A stretch of 64,000 nt of DNA from an uncultured Mailhella sp. (GCF_963931295.1 NZ_OZ007001.1:2807001-2871000); one strand, 5' to 3'; positions 17,212 to 27,685 are shown, counted from the first letter of the stretch. Made by a program: numbers and translations. The notes: generated from the letters alone by a model not told the origin.

Positions 17212-18468
17212 ATGAATATTTCTGTCTTCGGGCTCGGCTATATTGGTCTTCCTACTGCTACTATGTTTGCAGCACACGGTGCGCATGTTATTGGCGTGGA
17301 TATTAAAAAAGACGCTGTGGATACCATCAATCATGGGCATATTCATATTGTGGAACCCGGCCTTGAAGAAGTTGTCAAAAACGTTATTGATAATGGTCAC
17401 TTGCGGGCTACTGTCACGCCTGAAAAGGCCGATGCTTTCCTTATTGCCGTTCCTACACCGTTTATGGGTGATAATCATGAGGCCGATCTCAGCTATATTA
17501 AAGCAGCTGCTACTGCCATAGCTCCTGTTCTTGAAAAGGGAAATATTGTTATTCTGGAGTCTACGTCTCCTGTTGGAGCTACGGAAACCATGGTCGGCTG
17601 GCTCAAGGAGATTCGGCCTGATCTTGTCTTTGCTTCTGAAGGCTCTGAAGAATGTGATATTTATGTGGCTTACTGCCCTGAACGTGTATTGCCCGGTAAG
17701 GTAATGCATGAGCTTATAGAAAATGACCGTATTATCGGCGGCATTAATAAAGCATCTGCGGAAAAAGCGCGTGAAGTGTACCGCATTTTCGTGAAGGGTG
17801 AACTTTTGATGACCAACGCCCGCACGGCGGAAATGTCCAAACTCACGGAAAATGCTTTTCGTGATGTGAACATCGCTTTTGCCAACGAACTTTCCCTGAT
17901 TTGCGACCGGCTGAATATCAATGTCTGGGAACTTATTGAACTGGCAAATCATCATCCCCGCGTGAACATTCTTCAGCCCGGCCCCGGTGTGGGCGGCCAC
18001 TGCATTGCCGTGGATCCGTGGTTCATCGTGAGCAAGACCCCCGACCTTGCCAGATTGGTGAATACAGCTCGCCTCATCAATGACGGTAAGCCGGAATGGG
18101 TCAAGGGCAAAGTGCGTGAGGCCGTGCGTTCCCTGGTCAAGCAGGGGCGTGATGTGAAAGATATACGCATTGCCTGCCTCGGACTCGCATTCAAGCCCGA
18201 TATCGACGATCTGCGTGAGAGTCCTGCATTGCATATTACCCGTGATCTCGCGAAGGAGTTTCCCGGACAGATTGTAGCTGTGGAGCCGAATGTAAACACT
18301 TTGCCTGCGAGTCTGGACGGGACCAGCGTGGAGCTTATACCGCTGTCGGATGCATTACGTGCTGATATCATTGTACTTCTTGTTGCACACAAGGAGTTTA
18401 AAGCAGCCGATTTTACTCTTCGAGATAATCAGTTGATTATTGACTGTGTACATGTCTATAAAAAATAA
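17212..18468 (+). CDS. wecC: UDP-N-acetyl-D-mannosamine dehydrogenase
   Basis: 418 residues. The NAD-binding start is FGLGYIGLPTATMFA. The UDP-sugar dehydrogenase catalytic region is the GPGVGGHCIAVDPWF stretch with its catalytic Cys, and LAFKPDIDDLRESPA is the C-terminal family motif. It oxidises UDP-ManNAc twice to UDP-ManNAcA. The start follows a GAGAAAG site. It is placed between wecB and the main glycosyltransferase gene. Confidence 0.92.
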   Translation: MNISVFGLGYIGLPTATMFAAHGAHVIGVDIKKDAVDTINHGHIHIVEPGLEEVVKNVIDNGHLRATVTPEKADAFLIAVPTPFMGDNHEADLSYIKAAATAIAPVLEKGNIVILESTSPVGATETMVGWLKEIRPDLVFASEGSEECDIYVAYCPERVLPGKVMHELIENDRIIGGINKASAEKAREVYRIFVKGELLMTNARTAEMSKLTENAFRDVNIAFANELSLICDRLNINVWELIELANHHPRVNILQPGPGVGGHCIAVDPWFIVSKTPDLARLVNTARLINDGKPEWVKGKVREAVRSLVKQGRDVKDIRIACLGLAFKPDIDDLRESPALHITRDLAKEFPGQIVAVEPNVNTLPASLDGTSVELIPLSDALRADIIVLLVAHKEFKAADFTLRDNQLIIDCVHVYKK

Positions 18469-18482
18469 AAAGGAATGTACAT

Positions 18483-21400
18483 ATGAAAGAGAATTTTGAG
18501 CCTAATCAATATATTTATTTATTAGAAGAGAAGATTGACTTTTATCAAAATAAAGTTGAATCTTTTTATAAAGATCAATTTCGTATTATAAACAATGAAA
18601 GGTTAAAGATTGAGGAGGCTAAAAGTTCTCTTGAAGAAAAGTATACTGAATTATATGATAAATATGCTATTTTAATTCATGAATCTTCTGAATATAAAGT
18701 ATCATATAATAAAGCCAGTGAACTTCTGCAGGCAAACGGAGTACGACTTGCTTGCCTGCAGAAAGAACTGGACGCCGCTCGTGCCGCACATGAAGAGACT
18801 TTGGAAAAATACGCCTCTGCAGGAAAGGAACTAGGTAGCCTGAAGGCGGCGCTCTCTGAGGCGGCAGCTCATGCTGCGTCTGAAGAGCGGGAGCATGTTG
18901 CCGAACGTACTCGTCTGCAAAGTGCCCTGGAGTCATCTCAGCAGGCAGTGGCGGAAGCACTGGAAAAGCTGGACAGTGCCGTGAAGGAGCGGGACAGCCT
19001 GAAGGCGGCGCTCTCTGAGGCGGCAGCTCATGCTGCGTCCGAAGACCGGGAACATGTTGCCGAGCGTACTCGCCTGCAAAGCACCCTGGAGTCATCTCGG
19101 CAGGCATTGGCGGAAGCACTGGAAAAGCTGGACAGCATAGTGAAGGAACGTGATCGTCTGAAGACGGCTCTCTCTGAGACAACGGCTCATGCTGCGTCCG
19201 AAGAGCAGAGCTATGTCGCCGAGTGCACGCGCCTGCAGGCTACAGTGCAGAAAATGAGGAAGAGCTTGGACAGAATGATACCTGTTGAGCAGTATAATCA
19301 GCTTAGAAATGAGCTTGTGCATCAACAGGAGGAACATAATCTGTCCAGCAGGAGAAGCGCTCAGACCATTGACGAGCTCCAGAGCAAAATTTCCAGAATG
19401 GAGAACTGGACTTCCATGAAGGTGGGACGTGCGGTCATCAAAGCGGGGAGTCTTAAGGGATTTCTCTCGTTGCCGTATGACCTTTATCATGTATGGAAGG
19501 ATGTCAGGGGACGTAGAGGTGCTGAAGGGAAGGCTTTGTCCATCCAGTCACTGCGGCAGATGCTGATGACACAGGGCGGAAAAGCCGTTTTGCAGCAGAT
19601 TACGGAAAGTTCTCTTTCTCCCGGCAGGAAGGCTGATCTTGCTGCGCGCCTTGCAAAGGAATGTTATAAGCAGGACAGTACCTCAGCCTTGTTGCTTATG
19701 GAATGTAGCCTGAGCTATAAGAACAACAATGCCTATAGAAAATGGTATGCTTTTCGTCTTTTCGATGCTGGTAATATTAGAAAAAGTTACGCGTTGCTTG
19801 CTGAATTGGGTAAAACTGTACATTTTAGCGCATCAGAAAATAATAAAAAGCGTTACATAGAAGGATGCGAGAGATTATTGAATAAACTTCCCGTAATTCA
19901 TGAAATATCTCGAAAGAAAAGCGATAATAATAGAAAAATATTTTATATAGCATCATCATCTATTGTATATCAGACTACTGGTTATACAGTCAGAACTCAT
20001 AACTTGTTGCGTGAACTTGTCGCTCAGGGAATGGAAGTTCTATGTGTTACTCGTCCAGGCTATCCATTGGATAGAAATGATATTCAGTTTGATGGAGAAA
20101 TACGCAGATCTTGTGAGATTGATAATGTTACCTATATAACATTGGATGGACCACACAGAAGAAAGGAAGCTTTGGATGTGTATCTTACCAAATCTTCTGA
20201 TCTTCTGACGGAATTTTTCCGCAAAGTGCAGCCTGCTGTTGTACATGCAGCTTCGAATTATGAGACTGCACTTCCTGCATGTATGGCTGCCCATAGTCTG
20301 GGGATTCCTTTTATATATGAGGTACGCGGCCTTTGGGAATACACCACAGCATCCCGTATTCCGCAATGGGAGACGAGCGAGCGTTTTCATCTCGACAGCA
20401 GGCTTGAGGCTTATGTGACGGCACATGCTGATGCTGTATGTGCACTCAATGGTTCCTTGCTGGAAGAAATTATGCGAAGAGCTACGCTGAGAAGAGCTCC
20501 TTTTTTGCTGCCCAATGCCATTCCTGGTGACTTAAGGCCGGTAACGGAAAAGTCTGAGACTTTTCTTAACCGATGGAGTCTTTCAAAGAACGATTTTATT
20601 GTCGGATACGTAGGATCAATTGTCGGATATGAAGGACTGGACATACTTTTGCGGGCGGCGTCCGATATAAAAGAGGAAATTCCATCGCTCAAGGTCGTCC
20701 TCTGTGGCGTCGGCAATGCGCTGGACTCTTTGAAGGAGCTTTCTGCCGAACTGGGTATGGAGAAAAGGGTTATCTTTACAGGAGCGGTTCCTCATAAGGA
20801 TGTTGCGCTGTGCATGAGTGTTTTTGACGTGGCGGTTCTGCCTCGTGCAGACTACGCAGTTTGCCACCTCGTATCACCGCTTAAGTTGTATGAATACATG
20901 GCATACGGACTGCCCCTTGTGGTGTCTGACGTAAAGGCCATGCGGGAGATGGTGGATCCCGGAAGCGATGCGTTGGTGTTCCCTGTCGGCAATACGCGCG
21001 CTTTGTCAGAGTGTCTGATTCGACTCCATGCGCATCCTGAGCTGAGGCGTTCCCTGCGTGAGCATGCTCTGGAAACTGCGAGTCGGCATACCTGGGCGAA
21101 GAGCGTGGGTAAGCTTTTGAAATGTTACTCTTCATTTTTCTCTGAAGAGTATGCTGATGTTTCTCATGCCGAGAAAGGTGGCTTCATGCAGCCGGGACTC
21201 TCGGAGTCTGACTCTCAAATTGCTGAGATTTGCAGGGGAGATGAACATATTACTCCCTTGGCGGAGAACATCACGGTATTGCCGTGTACGGGCAACAGCC
21301 TTACGGCGGAAGAAAAAGACCTGCTTCAGGACAGACTGAAAAGCAGTCTGGCCGGGGGAGGGGCTGCTGCCGTAATGGACTTTCTGAAGAGGCAGGATGC

Positions 21401-22967
21401 CGTGTGCAGTCGCAAGATTCAGGCATTCTGCCATATCAAGGCGTCCGGTCTTTTGCTTGCCGCCGGTTTTGACGAGCAGGCCGTGGTCTGTGCAGAACAT
21501 GCTGCTGTTCTTGATTCGGGTGCAGGTACGCTGCGGGGCTTTATAAAAGTTTTGCATGATGCTGCCCGTTTTGAAAAAGCCGCCGAAGTTGCCACAAGAC
21601 TGAAAACACAGCTCGGCGCCAAGATTTCTGAGAAGGATGCTTCATTTCTTGCCAGAATATTTGAGAGCGAGGCGTTGCTTCGCGATGCAGTGGCGGAAAA
21701 AAGCGCCTGTCGCTTCGAGCCGCGTCCTGGGGTGGTATTGAACATTCTGGCGTTCAGTCTGCCATACACTTCTGTAGGTTATGCTACACGCTCTCATGGA
21801 CTGGCCCGGGGGATACAGCATGCCGGGTGGGATATCGTTCCTTATACCCGTCCCGGTTTTCCCGGGGACTTCAAGAAAGAGCTGGCGGGAGAAACTCTGC
21901 CGCTTACGGATACCATAGACGGTGTCACCTATCATCGTATTCTGGACATATCCCGTAATGACATGAGTGAAGAAGCATATCTGCGTGCCTGTGCAGAGGC
22001 ATGGGAGACAATCATTCTTCAGGTACGGCCCTCCGTTGTACATGCGGCATCCAATTACGTCACAGCTCTTCCCGCGCTTATTGCCGCAAAAAAAGCAGGG
22101 GTATCTTTTGTCTATGAGGTGCGCGGATTCTGGGAGGTTACCCGTTCGTCCCGTGACAAATCTTTCATGAATACGGCTAAGTACCGTTACATGGCACTGT
22201 TTGAGAAGGTCGTCTGCGATCAGGCGGACAAGGTCATCACCATTACCACCCCCATGAAGAAAGAGCTGATGCATCGGGGGCTGCCGGAAGAAAAGATATC
22301 CATAGCCTTCAACAGTGTGGATGTGGAACGCTTTGTTCCCGTTCCCAGAGATGAGGCTCTGGCAGAAAAGCTCGGTATAGCCGGAGATTGTCCTGTAATA
22401 GGCTATGTCGGCTCCATCGTTGACTATGAGGGACTTGATGACTTGATAACGGCGGCAGCGGCCCTGAAGCAGGAAGGACTGAAGTTCCGCCTTCTGCTTG
22501 TGGGGGACGGTGCCGTGTTCGAAGAGCTTCACCGTCAGGTGGAGGAACTGAGCCTTGAAGATATCGTCATCATGCCGGGGCGCGTGCCTCATGAACAGGT
22601 TGAATCCTATTATTCTCTTGTGCACATAGCACCGTTCCCGCGCAAGCCGTGGGAAGTGTGTGAACTTGTCTCTCCGCTCAAACCCTTTGAGGCCATGGCC
22701 CAGCAGAAGGCTGTGGTTGTGTCGTCCACGGAAGCCCTTCGTGAAATTGTCCGGCACGGAGAAAATGGCATGATATTTGAAAAGGGCAATGTCGTCAGTC
22801 TGCAGAACGTGCTGCGTGAACTTCTCACGGATGCAGACCTGTGCGCTCGTCTGGGGCAGAACGCCAGAAACTGGGTCATGCAGGAACGTACATGGAATCA
22901 TGCCGGTCAGGTGTGCGTGGAGACGTATGGGAAGATCAGGGAGATACAGGACTATGCAGGGATTTGA
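18483..22967 (+). CDS. giant protein: coiled coil plus two GT4-type glycosyltransferase domains
   Basis: A 1494-residue cytoplasmic protein. The first ~80 residues are AT-rich in DNA and Lys/Asn/Tyr-rich; residues ~80-270 are Ala/Glu-rich coiled coil with a 53-residue repeat. Two GT-B glycosyltransferase domains follow, at about 480-880 and 1080-1494. They align with each other: VHAASNYETALPA / VHAASNYVTALPA, IYEVRGLWE / VYEVRGFWE, GYVGSIVGYEGLD / GYVGSIVDYEGLD, VSPLKLYEYMAYG / VSPLKPFEAMAQQ. So one ancestral domain was duplicated. It likely adds two sugars, perhaps alternating, to the capsule chain, with the coiled coil as scaffold or length gauge. Donors are unknown; UDP-ManNAcA and UDP-GlcNAc are candidates from context. 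Confidence 0.85.
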   Translation: MKENFEPNQYIYLLEEKIDFYQNKVESFYKDQFRIINNERLKIEEAKSSLEEKYTELYDKYAILIHESSEYKVSYNKASELLQANGVRLACLQKELDAARAAHEETLEKYASAGKELGSLKAALSEAAAHAASEEREHVAERTRLQSALESSQQAVAEALEKLDSAVKERDSLKAALSEAAAHAASEDREHVAERTRLQSTLESSRQALAEALEKLDSIVKERDRLKTALSETTAHAASEEQSYVAECTRLQATVQKMRKSLDRMIPVEQYNQLRNELVHQQEEHNLSSRRSAQTIDELQSKISRMENWTSMKVGRAVIKAGSLKGFLSLPYDLYHVWKDVRGRRGAEGKALSIQSLRQMLMTQGGKAVLQQITESSLSPGRKADLAARLAKECYKQDSTSALLLMECSLSYKNNNAYRKWYAFRLFDAGNIRKSYALLAELGKTVHFSASENNKKRYIEGCERLLNKLPVIHEISRKKSDNNRKIFYIASSSIVYQTTGYTVRTHNLLRELVAQGMEVLCVTRPGYPLDRNDIQFDGEIRRSCEIDNVTYITLDGPHRRKEALDVYLTKSSDLLTEFFRKVQPAVVHAASNYETALPACMAAHSLGIPFIYEVRGLWEYTTASRIPQWETSERFHLDSRLEAYVTAHADAVCALNGSLLEEIMRRATLRRAPFLLPNAIPGDLRPVTEKSETFLNRWSLSKNDFIVGYVGSIVGYEGLDILLRAASDIKEEIPSLKVVLCGVGNALDSLKELSAELGMEKRVIFTGAVPHKDVALCMSVFDVAVLPRADYAVCHLVSPLKLYEYMAYGLPLVVSDVKAMREMVDPGSDALVFPVGNTRALSECLIRLHAHPELRRSLREHALETASRHTWAKSVGKLLKCYSSFFSEEYADVSHAEKGGFMQPGLSESDSQIAEICRGDEHITPLAENITVLPCTGNSLTAEEKDLLQDRLKSSLAGGGAAAVMDFLKRQDAVCSRKIQAFCHIKASGLLLAAGFDEQAVVCAEHAAVLDSGAGTLRGFIKVLHDAARFEKAAEVATRLKTQLGAKISEKDASFLARIFESEALLRDAVAEKSACRFEPRPGVVLNILAFSLPYTSVGYATRSHGLARGIQHAGWDIVPYTRPGFPGDFKKELAGETLPLTDTIDGVTYHRILDISRNDMSEEAYLRACAEAWETIILQVRPSVVHAASNYVTALPALIAAKKAGVSFVYEVRGFWEVTRSSRDKSFMNTAKYRYMALFEKVVCDQADKVITITTPMKKELMHRGLPEEKISIAFNSVDVERFVPVPRDEALAEKLGIAGDCPVIGYVGSIVDYEGLDDLITAAAALKQEGLKFRLLLVGDGAVFEELHRQVEELSLEDIVIMPGRVPHEQVESYYSLVHIAPFPRKPWEVCELVSPLKPFEAMAQQKAVVVSSTEALREIVRHGENGMIFEKGNVVSLQNVLRELLTDADLCARLGQNARNWVMQERTWNHAGQVCVETYGKIREIQDYAGI
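18801..19277 (+). repeat. three tandem 159-base coding repeats (coiled coil)
   Basis: Units at 18801-18959, 18960-19118 and 19119-19277, each coding for 53 residues with KAALSEAAAHAASE and HVAERTRLQS shared; the first two are nearly identical at DNA level, the third is more diverged. The period is a whole number of codons, so unequal exchange would change coiled-coil length without breaking the frame. Confidence 0.9.
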
Positions 22968-24855
22968 AACTCATGATTACTATATTGGCGCATGTCCTAT
23001 CTGCAATGATTCTTTACAGGAAGTTGAAAAAGGACAGATTTGTAAAATCTGTTCCAGCCGTGCGCGAACACGCTCTCTGGATGCTGTGATAAACAAATAT
23101 CTCGCTTCGTGTATGCATGATAATTCTGCTGCAAAGTTGCCATTGCTGACTTTTGCCATGACAGGAGCAGAAAAAAAGTTTCTTTTACCTATTTTTCATA
23201 CATTTAAATCTGTCTCACTGTTCGGTTCCTACGGTTCAAATCATGAGACCGGTGTGGATATACGGGATCTTTCGCGTTATGAAACAAACAGTTTCGCCGG
23301 GGTGTACGGTTCGCTGCTGTTTGATTATTTTCCAGAACATGAACAAGCACTAAAAGAGTGTTTTCGCGTTATTGCTCCAGGAGGTATTTTTTTTACTCAC
23401 ATCTCCTCCTCTCGCATCCTCGACGGCTACGAATCTCCTCGGGAAAAGGGGAGAATCAAATCCCGCACTGGATATTCTGATTGTCTGCTGGGGAAAACGA
23501 CTCTCCCTGATGTACAGGTAGGGCGTGACTGGTTTCTGCAAAAGCTGGAGCAGACGGGGTTCAAACCTTCCTTGGTTCGAGTACATGATGCTGTGCCGGG
23601 ACTGGTATCGGAGTGGTTTGTCGGCATCAAATCTGAAAAAAAAGGACTGACGGAATATTTCGAAACAGATGCCTCTGATAACAATGTCATCAGTACCAGA
23701 ATTACTGAAGTTTTCCGTTCTACAGTACCTCTTGGAGATGGTATTGGAATTCTTACTTTTGAGCTTATAGAAGGGATACATAGCAGCCTCACGTTTCTGG
23801 AAGATCATATATTCGAATTCAAGGGGAATTTATCTCGTGAACTTCTTGCTGCCGGCAATGCTAGAAACCAGCTTCTCCTATCCCATGATCTGGGAAATAC
23901 ATGGCAGCAGATCTATGCCGATATTCAATGGGACAGCAAGATTCGTTCTGTTTTTTCTCTGGCAGACGGCGGGCGTCTTGTTCGTACTTTTACGGGGCAG
24001 ATGTATCATCTAGGGGCTGACGGCAATCTCCTCAGCCAATACCCTACCGGCATCTGGCACTGGCACGGCTCGCAAGGTATCGGTCAGTCATCCACAGGTA
24101 CGGTCATGTATGCCGAATATGCTGCCATGAGAAAGGACGATGGCATACAGGCAGCCAGTGTCTGGCGCTATCGACCTCACTTACCGGAAGAGGGGTGGCA
24201 CAAGGTACTGACCTTTCCTGTAGCTGTATGTCCCCCCCTAGGGGAATTGCGTCATTTCCATATATGTTATCCGCACCCGAAGAAGCCATCCTTATGGATT
24301 TTGGCTTCCGGCGATATGGACAACCATTGCCGCCTGTGGATAAGCGCAGATGATGGAGATTCGTGGCAGGAAATGACTTTTGACTCTATTGAGTTGAAAG
24401 ATATGCCTGCACAGGCTCCACGACTGCTGCGTTTTACATCCTTTGCAGCACTGAAAAATGGTGATTTAATCTGGGGAACGGATGATGTCTGTGACAGTAG
24501 GCGTGCTGCATTGGTCACATTAAGCTTGTCTGGAGAAAAGCCGATGCTCTCTTTTCTCGGTTGGCTCGGCAAAAATTGTATTCGCAATATTACAACCTGT
24601 GGTGATAGGACGTTTCTACTGATTTCAGAATCAAAACATGAACTGACAGCGGCAGATTGCATACTTTTTGATGCCGAAAACAAACGTACCTGCTTCCTAT
24701 TGTTGCCCAACATTGCTCAACAAAAAAGTCCTACGACAGGTTCTTTAGGCTCCTTAACGATGCTCGATAAGACTGGTTTTTTCCCTGCATCTGGTTCCAT
24801 TCTCATTCAGTCAGATAAAAGAGGCCTTTTCCGTGTTCGCATAAAGGAGAGGTAA
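22954..24855 (+). CDS. zinc-ribbon methyltransferase-like protein fused to sialidase-like propeller
   Basis: 633 residues from ATG 22954, which overlaps the glycosyltransferase gene by 14 bases and follows GGAGA. A zinc-ribbon-like CPIC...CKIC (C14, C17, C30, C33) leads into a class I methyltransferase-like domain (LLFDYFPEHEQALKECFRVIAPGGIFFTH). From about residue 290 the protein contains Asp-box-like blades, LSHDLGNTWQQIY and ISADDGDSWQEM, as in sialidase/BNR propellers. No signal peptide is present, so it is cytoplasmic. Methylation of the capsule chain with the propeller as sugar-binding part is an inference. The classic SAM-binding glycine motif is not obvious, so activity is uncertain. 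Confidence 0.6.
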   Translation: MQGFETHDYYIGACPICNDSLQEVEKGQICKICSSRARTRSLDAVINKYLASCMHDNSAAKLPLLTFAMTGAEKKFLLPIFHTFKSVSLFGSYGSNHETGVDIRDLSRYETNSFAGVYGSLLFDYFPEHEQALKECFRVIAPGGIFFTHISSSRILDGYESPREKGRIKSRTGYSDCLLGKTTLPDVQVGRDWFLQKLEQTGFKPSLVRVHDAVPGLVSEWFVGIKSEKKGLTEYFETDASDNNVISTRITEVFRSTVPLGDGIGILTFELIEGIHSSLTFLEDHIFEFKGNLSRELLAAGNARNQLLLSHDLGNTWQQIYADIQWDSKIRSVFSLADGGRLVRTFTGQMYHLGADGNLLSQYPTGIWHWHGSQGIGQSSTGTVMYAEYAAMRKDDGIQAASVWRYRPHLPEEGWHKVLTFPVAVCPPLGELRHFHICYPHPKKPSLWILASGDMDNHCRLWISADDGDSWQEMTFDSIELKDMPAQAPRLLRFTSFAALKNGDLIWGTDDVCDSRRAALVTLSLSGEKPMLSFLGWLGKNCIRNITTCGDRTFLLISESKHELTAADCILFDAENKRTCFLLLPNIAQQKSPTTGSLGSLTMLDKTGFFPASGSILIQSDKRGLFRVRIKER

Positions 24856-24856
24856 A

Positions 24857-27679
24857 ATGTTTATCGTCGACCCTAGACAGTACGGTATCCATGAAAAATG
24901 CCGTCTGTGCATTAAGGATATGACACAGGAAAACAGTTTTTTGGTAAAGGAAATACTGAATGAAGGAGACGTATTTCGCAAGCCTCTGGCCGAATTTTCC
25001 GAGCATATGGATTATCGTTTTAAAATCCAGTTATGGAAAGACGGCGCATGGAGAGACTATATCAAGTATGCCAGAGTCATGCCTGAGCATGTGACTGAAG
25101 ACGGCTTGCATTATCTGTTTTATCCATGTACGGGAAGCTGCTTTCTATCTGTCGGATTTCAAGCTATTAATACAAGGCCGATTTATAACTACATAAAGTC
25201 TCTTCAGAGTCTTCCGGTGCATCGTTTGTATATCCGAGACTGGATGGGGGGAGATGCACTCACCCACTCCAGCTATTATCTCGGTCCGAACAAGACCCTG
25301 ACTATTGCGGACGCTTGCCAGAGACTGATAAGGGTGTATTGCGAAAAGTACCATATCGAACCTGAGAACACGATTTTTCTCGGCTCTTCCAAGGGCGGCT
25401 ATGCGGCGCTGTACCATGGACTTGCCTTTGGAGCAGGGCATATCGTAGTTGGTTCGCCACAAACGCGCCTGGCAGCCTTTCTCGTTCATGAACAGAAGAA
25501 AGAAAATTTCCATAACAGAATTTTTGAATGGCTGTTCGGGCCGATAACGGCCGAAAACAAGGACTATGCCGACGCGCTGCTTTTTAAGCATGCGGAAACG
25601 TTTGCCCGGCCTTATCAGAAAGTATCGATTCTGGTAGGCAGGCATGAAAAGCATTATGCCGAGCATGTCCTTCCTTTTCAGCAGGCGTTCAAGGACAGGA
25701 TGGATGTGAATGTTGTTCTGGGCGAATACCGCGAACACTCCGATACGGCTATATATTACCCTCCATTCTTGAAAAAGACTGTTGCTGATATTGTCTTTTC
25801 CCCAAAAGAGATGAGTACCTCTGCGAGTAAGCATTACCGTCTTCCCACTTTTCCTTATGAAAATTTACCAAATGATCCCATTGGTTCAGAGATGCTTTCT
25901 CGATGTGAAAAAAGCATTCGTACAGGATGGGAGCGAGACGGTTATGTTACCTCGTTGGAACAAATTCCCTGGCAATTATTACCTGGGATTTCTCATTCAT
26001 TCAATTTTCGTGTTCATTGCTTGGATATGTGTCAAGAGTTGCTGCTTGCATTTTCTTCTGGAAGCTCACAGAAATTTTTTGAAGCAGCGGCACGGGTAGC
26101 CCTAGAGTGGTGTAGACGCTATGGTGAAGGACAAAATAGTGAAGACTCTCCCTATATCTGGTATGATATGTCCGTAGGTATGAGAGCTTTTCGGCTGGCC
26201 TATATCTATGATGTATTTCAACAGAATGATCTTGGTAGCAGAAAAGACAGAGAACTTCTGTGGAGAAGTCTGATTGAGCATCGTCGCTATCTAGAAGAGG
26301 ATGCCAATATTGCGTTCCATTCTAACCATGGTTACTATCAAATAGTCGGTCAAATGGCCATGGGCAGGCGTCTGGCTACGTATGACCCTACCATGCAGGA
26401 TTTTTATGAGCAGGGACAGCGGCGCTTTGCCCAAATGCTGCGGACGCAGTTCACGGAAGAGGGGATACATAAGGAAAACTCGCCGTACTATCATCGCATG
26501 CTGCTTTTGACTCTGAGAGGTATTCTTAGAAGCGGATTGCTTGGCAGCTGCGATTTTCTTACTTTTACAGACAAGATTGAGCGAGAATTGTCTTCCTTTG
26601 TATGCCCAGATCAGACTATGCTTCAGTTCGGTGACTCTGATGCAAAAAATATTCAAATTGCCAGAAAATCAGCCGTTCTAACTAAGTGGAACGAAGATGT
26701 CATGCAGTATATGGTTTCCGGGGGAATAGTCGGCAATCCGCCCAAGCAAGGTCTGACTGTCTATCCCCAGTCTGGATATGCCGTTGTGCGCATGTTTGGG
26801 AAACAGTTCCCGGAAGTCTTTCATGACCAGAGCTATCTGGCGCTCAATGCAGCCTTCCACTCGCGGACGCACAAGCATGCTGATGACTTGACTTTCACCT
26901 GGTATGACAAAAAGCAGCATATCCTTGTTGACTCCGGGCGATATGGGTATGTGGGAAAAACGGAGCCCGGTTCCGCACTGTGGCTGGACGGTTTCTGGTA
27001 TTCCGACCCCTTCCGTGTGTACTGCGAATCCACCAGAGCGCACAACACGTTGGAATTCGACGGTCGCAACAATCCCCGCAAGGGCGCACCGATGTATGGA
27101 AGCGCGTTGAAGCGCTGGAAGGAGCAGGACGGCGTTGCTGTCATGGAGGCGGAGCTTCGACTGTTCAAGACCATTCGCCGGGCACGCACCATCATGTTCA
27201 ATCCGGGTAACTGGCTGCTGATACTGGACTGGTTCCACGACAATGCTCAGGAACCCCATACCGTACGCCAGTGGTTTCATGCCGCGCCGCATCTGACCAT
27301 GGAGCCGAAGGAAGATGGGTGGCAGAGCGCCCTTGAAGAAACGGGGACCCTGTATGTGACGTCGCTTCTTTCAGAAATGCAGCCCATGCCTGTGATACGT
27401 GGGCAGGAAAGTCCGGAGATTCAGGGCTGGTGTTCACGAGAGGCACTGGAAAAAACGCCCAGCGATGCCTTCGGCTATGAGAAAAAAGATTGCGTAAACG
27501 GAAATTTTGCTGTGCTGTTTTCCTTCTCTCCGGCGCAGGCAGACAGGGAATGGTCTCGGATGAGCGCATCGGGCCGCAAGGGGCGCTTCCGCTGGCAGGA
27601 CACGGACGGCGTGCACAGCGTTGGACTGGAGCGCCCCGCCGAAGGCGAACTGTCCTTCTCATATACAATCAAAAAATAG
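24857..27679 (+). CDS. alpha/beta-hydrolase-like plus heparinase II/III-like fusion protein
   Basis: 940 residues. Residues ~1-310 look like an alpha/beta hydrolase of the capsule-associated type: FLGSSKGGYAALYHG (about 174-188) is a nucleophile elbow, and EHSD near 293 may hold the His. Residues ~330-940 are heparinase II/III-like: SNHGYYQIVGQMAMGRR (about 488), IHKENSPYY and FHSRTHKHADD (about 667) with YGYVGKT after it. Heparinases of known function are usually exported lyases, but no signal peptide is seen here. An intracellular role in trimming or modifying capsule chains, with the hydrolase as a possible acyl esterase or transferase, is inferred. It is paralogous to the next gene. Confidence 0.75.
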   Translation: MFIVDPRQYGIHEKCRLCIKDMTQENSFLVKEILNEGDVFRKPLAEFSEHMDYRFKIQLWKDGAWRDYIKYARVMPEHVTEDGLHYLFYPCTGSCFLSVGFQAINTRPIYNYIKSLQSLPVHRLYIRDWMGGDALTHSSYYLGPNKTLTIADACQRLIRVYCEKYHIEPENTIFLGSSKGGYAALYHGLAFGAGHIVVGSPQTRLAAFLVHEQKKENFHNRIFEWLFGPITAENKDYADALLFKHAETFARPYQKVSILVGRHEKHYAEHVLPFQQAFKDRMDVNVVLGEYREHSDTAIYYPPFLKKTVADIVFSPKEMSTSASKHYRLPTFPYENLPNDPIGSEMLSRCEKSIRTGWERDGYVTSLEQIPWQLLPGISHSFNFRVHCLDMCQELLLAFSSGSSQKFFEAAARVALEWCRRYGEGQNSEDSPYIWYDMSVGMRAFRLAYIYDVFQQNDLGSRKDRELLWRSLIEHRRYLEEDANIAFHSNHGYYQIVGQMAMGRRLATYDPTMQDFYEQGQRRFAQMLRTQFTEEGIHKENSPYYHRMLLLTLRGILRSGLLGSCDFLTFTDKIERELSSFVCPDQTMLQFGDSDAKNIQIARKSAVLTKWNEDVMQYMVSGGIVGNPPKQGLTVYPQSGYAVVRMFGKQFPEVFHDQSYLALNAAFHSRTHKHADDLTFTWYDKKQHILVDSGRYGYVGKTEPGSALWLDGFWYSDPFRVYCESTRAHNTLEFDGRNNPRKGAPMYGSALKRWKEQDGVAVMEAELRLFKTIRRARTIMFNPGNWLLILDWFHDNAQEPHTVRQWFHAAPHLTMEPKEDGWQSALEETGTLYVTSLLSEMQPMPVIRGQESPEIQGWCSREALEKTPSDAFGYEKKDCVNGNFAVLFSFSPAQADREWSRMSASGRKGRFRWQDTDGVHSVGLERPAEGELSFSYTIKK

Positions 27680-27685
27680 ACAGGG

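Noticed and set aside
18801..19277. Tandem repeats as a CRISPR array
   Set aside because: The units are long, contiguous without spacers, and in frame inside a protein gene.
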